DNA of 64,000 nt from Thiobacillus denitrificans ATCC 25259 (GTDB lineage: Bacteria > Pseudomonadota > Gammaproteobacteria > Burkholderiales > Thiobacillaceae). A program made the position numbers and the translations under genes. This document shows, one piece after another, positions 62,329 through 64,000 of this stretch. The number at the start of each line of letters is the position of its first letter. Positions within the stretch are counted from its first letter, which is position 1. The DNA lies in assembly GCF_000012745.1 (NCBI RefSeq), contig NC_007404.1, positions 1,612,001 to 1,676,000 on the forward strand. Direction: 5' to 3'. The notes beneath the pieces were generated by a model. It had not been told where the DNA came from, ran no database searches, and worked only from the letters and a program-made list of their open reading frames with translations.

Positions 62329-63945
62329 ATGCGCAGCATGGAGCAGGTCCCGACCGGGGCGCCTAAAATGGCCGAACCGACAGAAAAACTCAACCTTCCC
62401 GATCCGACCGAGGTCGCGCGTGAAACGCTGCGCCGCTTGGCCATGCGACGGATCGCGCCGACGCCCGACAATTACCAGACCCTCTACGAGGAGATCGTCG
62501 GGCCGACCGCGAGCGCCGCAGCGGCGGGTACCGCGACAGCGACGAGCGTGCTCGCCGGCCTGGCCATGGACCTCACGCTGCATCACCCGGCCTTGGCGGC
62601 TTCGGCCGAGGCGCTGAAGCAGGCGCTGCGCGCGAGCGACTGGGCGCAATGCCGAAAGCAGGTCGGGCAGATCGTCCTGCAGCTGAAGCCGGGCGGGGGA
62701 AGCGGCCCGGGCCAGATCGACACCCTGGGCCTGTTGCGCGAGCTGCTCGTCAAGACGCTCGAATTCGGCGTCGCGACGCAGCTTTCACACAACCCGACGC
62801 TCTTCGAGAAGACGCAGCGGCTGGCGGCAGCGGTTCGCGAGGCGAACAGCATCGCCGGCCTGCGCGAGGCCGCGTCCGGCCTGAAAAGCATGTGGATCGA
62901 CGTCGACCTGCATGTCTCGCATACGCACGACCAGCAGGAGACGCTCAGACGCCTCCTCCTGCTGCTGGTGGAAAACATCGGCGAACTGCTCGACGACGAC
63001 ACCTGGCTGCGCGGCCAGCTCGACGTCGTTCAGACCGTGATCACAGGACCGCTCAAGATCCAGGCGCTGCTCGAGGCGGAAAAACGCCTCAAGGAGGTCA
63101 TCTACAAGCAGAGCCTGGTCAAGCACGGCCTGCGCGAGGCGACCGCGACGCTCAAGGCGACGATGACGAGCTTCGTCAGCCACATGAGCGACGCGGTCGC
63201 GGCGAATGACGACTACCAGCAGACCATCGCCGCGCACATCGAACGGATCAGCCGCACCGAAGACGTGCTCGAGCTGAACCGCATTCTTGAAAATCTGCTC
63301 GACGAAACGCGCAGCGCCCAGTCCGACAGCCGCCGCGTCCACGCCCAGATGATCGAGGAACGCGACGCCGCCCAGCATGCCGCCAATCACATCAAGCAGC
63401 TCGAACTGGAACTCGCCCAGATGAGCGCCCTGGTGCGCGAGGACCCGATGACGCACAGCCTCAACCGGCGCGGGCTCGACGACGAGTTCGCCCGGGAGGC
63501 ATCGCGCGCCGAGCGATTTAACACGCCTTTCAGCATCGCCGTGCTCGACGTCGACAACTTCAAGGCACTCAACGACCGGCGCGGCCACAACACCGGCGAC
63601 GAGGCGCTGATCCATCTGGTCAAGGTCGCCAAGGAAGAGCTGCGCCTGAGCGACCACATTGCACGCATCGGCGGCGAAGAATTCCTGATCATCCTGCCCA
63701 ATACCCCCGTCGCCGAGGCCGTACAGATCGTCACCCGCCTGCAACGCAGCCTGACCAAGAAATATTTCCTCGACAACAACGAGCGCGTGCTGATCACCTT
63801 CAGCGCCGGCGTCGCCGAACGTCGCGCCGGCGAGACCCAGGAAGCCCTCATTGCGCGCGCCGACAGCGCCATGTACGAAGCCAAGCACAGCGGCAAGAAC
63901 CGCGTCTGCGTCGCGCCGGACGCGCTGCCGCAGGCTGCCGGATGA
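62329..63945 (+). CDS. Diguanylate cyclase (GGDEF domain protein)
   Basis: A 538-residue protein. A helical N-terminal region (about 1-360, with coiled-coil stretches) precedes a GGDEF domain with GGEEF at 448-452 and FKALNDRRGHNTGDEAL ahead of it, so it should make c-di-GMP. No membrane helix or classical sensor domain is evident. An ATG 13 codons later (MAEPTEKL) is an alternative start. Confidence 0.93.
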   Translation: MRSMEQVPTGAPKMAEPTEKLNLPDPTEVARETLRRLAMRRIAPTPDNYQTLYEEIVGPTASAAAAGTATATSVLAGLAMDLTLHHPALAASAEALKQALRASDWAQCRKQVGQIVLQLKPGGGSGPGQIDTLGLLRELLVKTLEFGVATQLSHNPTLFEKTQRLAAAVREANSIAGLREAASGLKSMWIDVDLHVSHTHDQQETLRRLLLLLVENIGELLDDDTWLRGQLDVVQTVITGPLKIQALLEAEKRLKEVIYKQSLVKHGLREATATLKATMTSFVSHMSDAVAANDDYQQTIAAHIERISRTEDVLELNRILENLLDETRSAQSDSRRVHAQMIEERDAAQHAANHIKQLELELAQMSALVREDPMTHSLNRRGLDDEFAREASRAERFNTPFSIAVLDVDNFKALNDRRGHNTGDEALIHLVKVAKEELRLSDHIARIGGEEFLIILPNTPVAEAVQIVTRLQRSLTKKYFLDNNERVLITFSAGVAERRAGETQEALIARADSAMYEAKHSGKNRVCVAPDALPQAAG

Positions 63946-63949
63946 CGAT

Positions 63950-64000
63950 ATGCAGATTTTTGAGTTGACAGCCTTAACTTTCTCCGACCCCCGACGATTC
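63950..64000 (+). CDS. Possible start of a gene cut by the window end
   Basis: An ATG at 63950 opens 17 codons with no stop to the window edge (MQIFELTALTFSDPRRF). It follows the cyclase stop by four bases, but there is no clear ribosome binding site. Too short to identify. Confidence 0.3.
   Translation, partial: MQIFELTALTFSDPRRF

Noticed and set aside
63964..64000. TTGACA as a promoter -35 box near the window end
   Set aside because: No acceptable -10 box lies at the right distance in the remaining bases.

Overview
The window is 64 kb of a GC-rich genome with dense, bacterial, mostly operonic gene packing. The mix of genes suggests a betaproteobacterium, perhaps in or near the Rhodocyclales: the yceD-rpmF-plsX-fabHDG-acpP-fabF-pabBC-mltG-tmk-holB-pilZ-tatD run, a 400-residue TrpS, a two-subunit pyruvate carboxylase, and divergent rluC/rne. 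The placement is an inference from gene content only. About 70 protein genes, two tRNA genes and one small integrated element are described.

Layout. 1-4053 (minus): the end of an MFS transporter, trpS, an M50 protease, a YciO/Sua5-type protein and a PHP phosphoesterase. 4173-6506 (plus): yciB, yciI, bolA, a periplasmic parvulin and an Hfq. 6511-9684 (minus): a GT2 + TVP38/DedA + GT83 glycosylation set and tRNA-Ser(GGA). 9764-13564 (plus): grpE-dnaK-dnaJ with two sigma-32-type promoters, and an inverted-repeat element containing a terminator-like hairpin between dnaK and dnaJ. 13583-25865 (minus): the tatD-to-yceD cluster for fatty-acid synthesis, folate precursor synthesis, cell-wall lysis and replication. 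25955-30545 (plus): pycA, pycB, maf and an RsmI-like methylase. 30692-33791 (minus): rluC-HAD-Rieske-sppA-rof, all overlapping. 34206-36827 (plus): rne. 36884-40689: a low-molecular-weight phosphatase, an unknown gene, a lower-GC two-ORF insert and uvrB. 40969-43479 (plus): an aminotransferase and a YihY-cNMP fusion.

43634-46083 holds tRNA-Asn(GTT) and a 2.4-kb integrative element. It has a tyrosine recombinase with its full catalytic set, a small HTH protein, 45-bp direct repeats (attL/attR), tandem 11-bp repeats near both ends, and a strong promoter with a palindrome at the right end. 46359-47697 holds a 24-residue membrane peptide, a membrane protein and a secreted protein, none of known function.

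47891-59915 is an accessory metabolic region. A HIT protein, an old-yellow-enzyme family oxidoreductase, an MFS exporter with an extra C-terminal domain, a DUF504 protein and a phosphoribosyltransferase face a minus-strand operon. That operon encodes a fused Memo/AMMECR1 protein, its radical-SAM partner, a dienelactone-hydrolase-like protein and a three-part ABC exporter. It is the poorly understood AmmeMemoRadiSam system and is the most interesting multi-gene unit here. 60042-63945 encodes a NarX-type kinase, a NarL-type regulator and a diguanylate cyclase.
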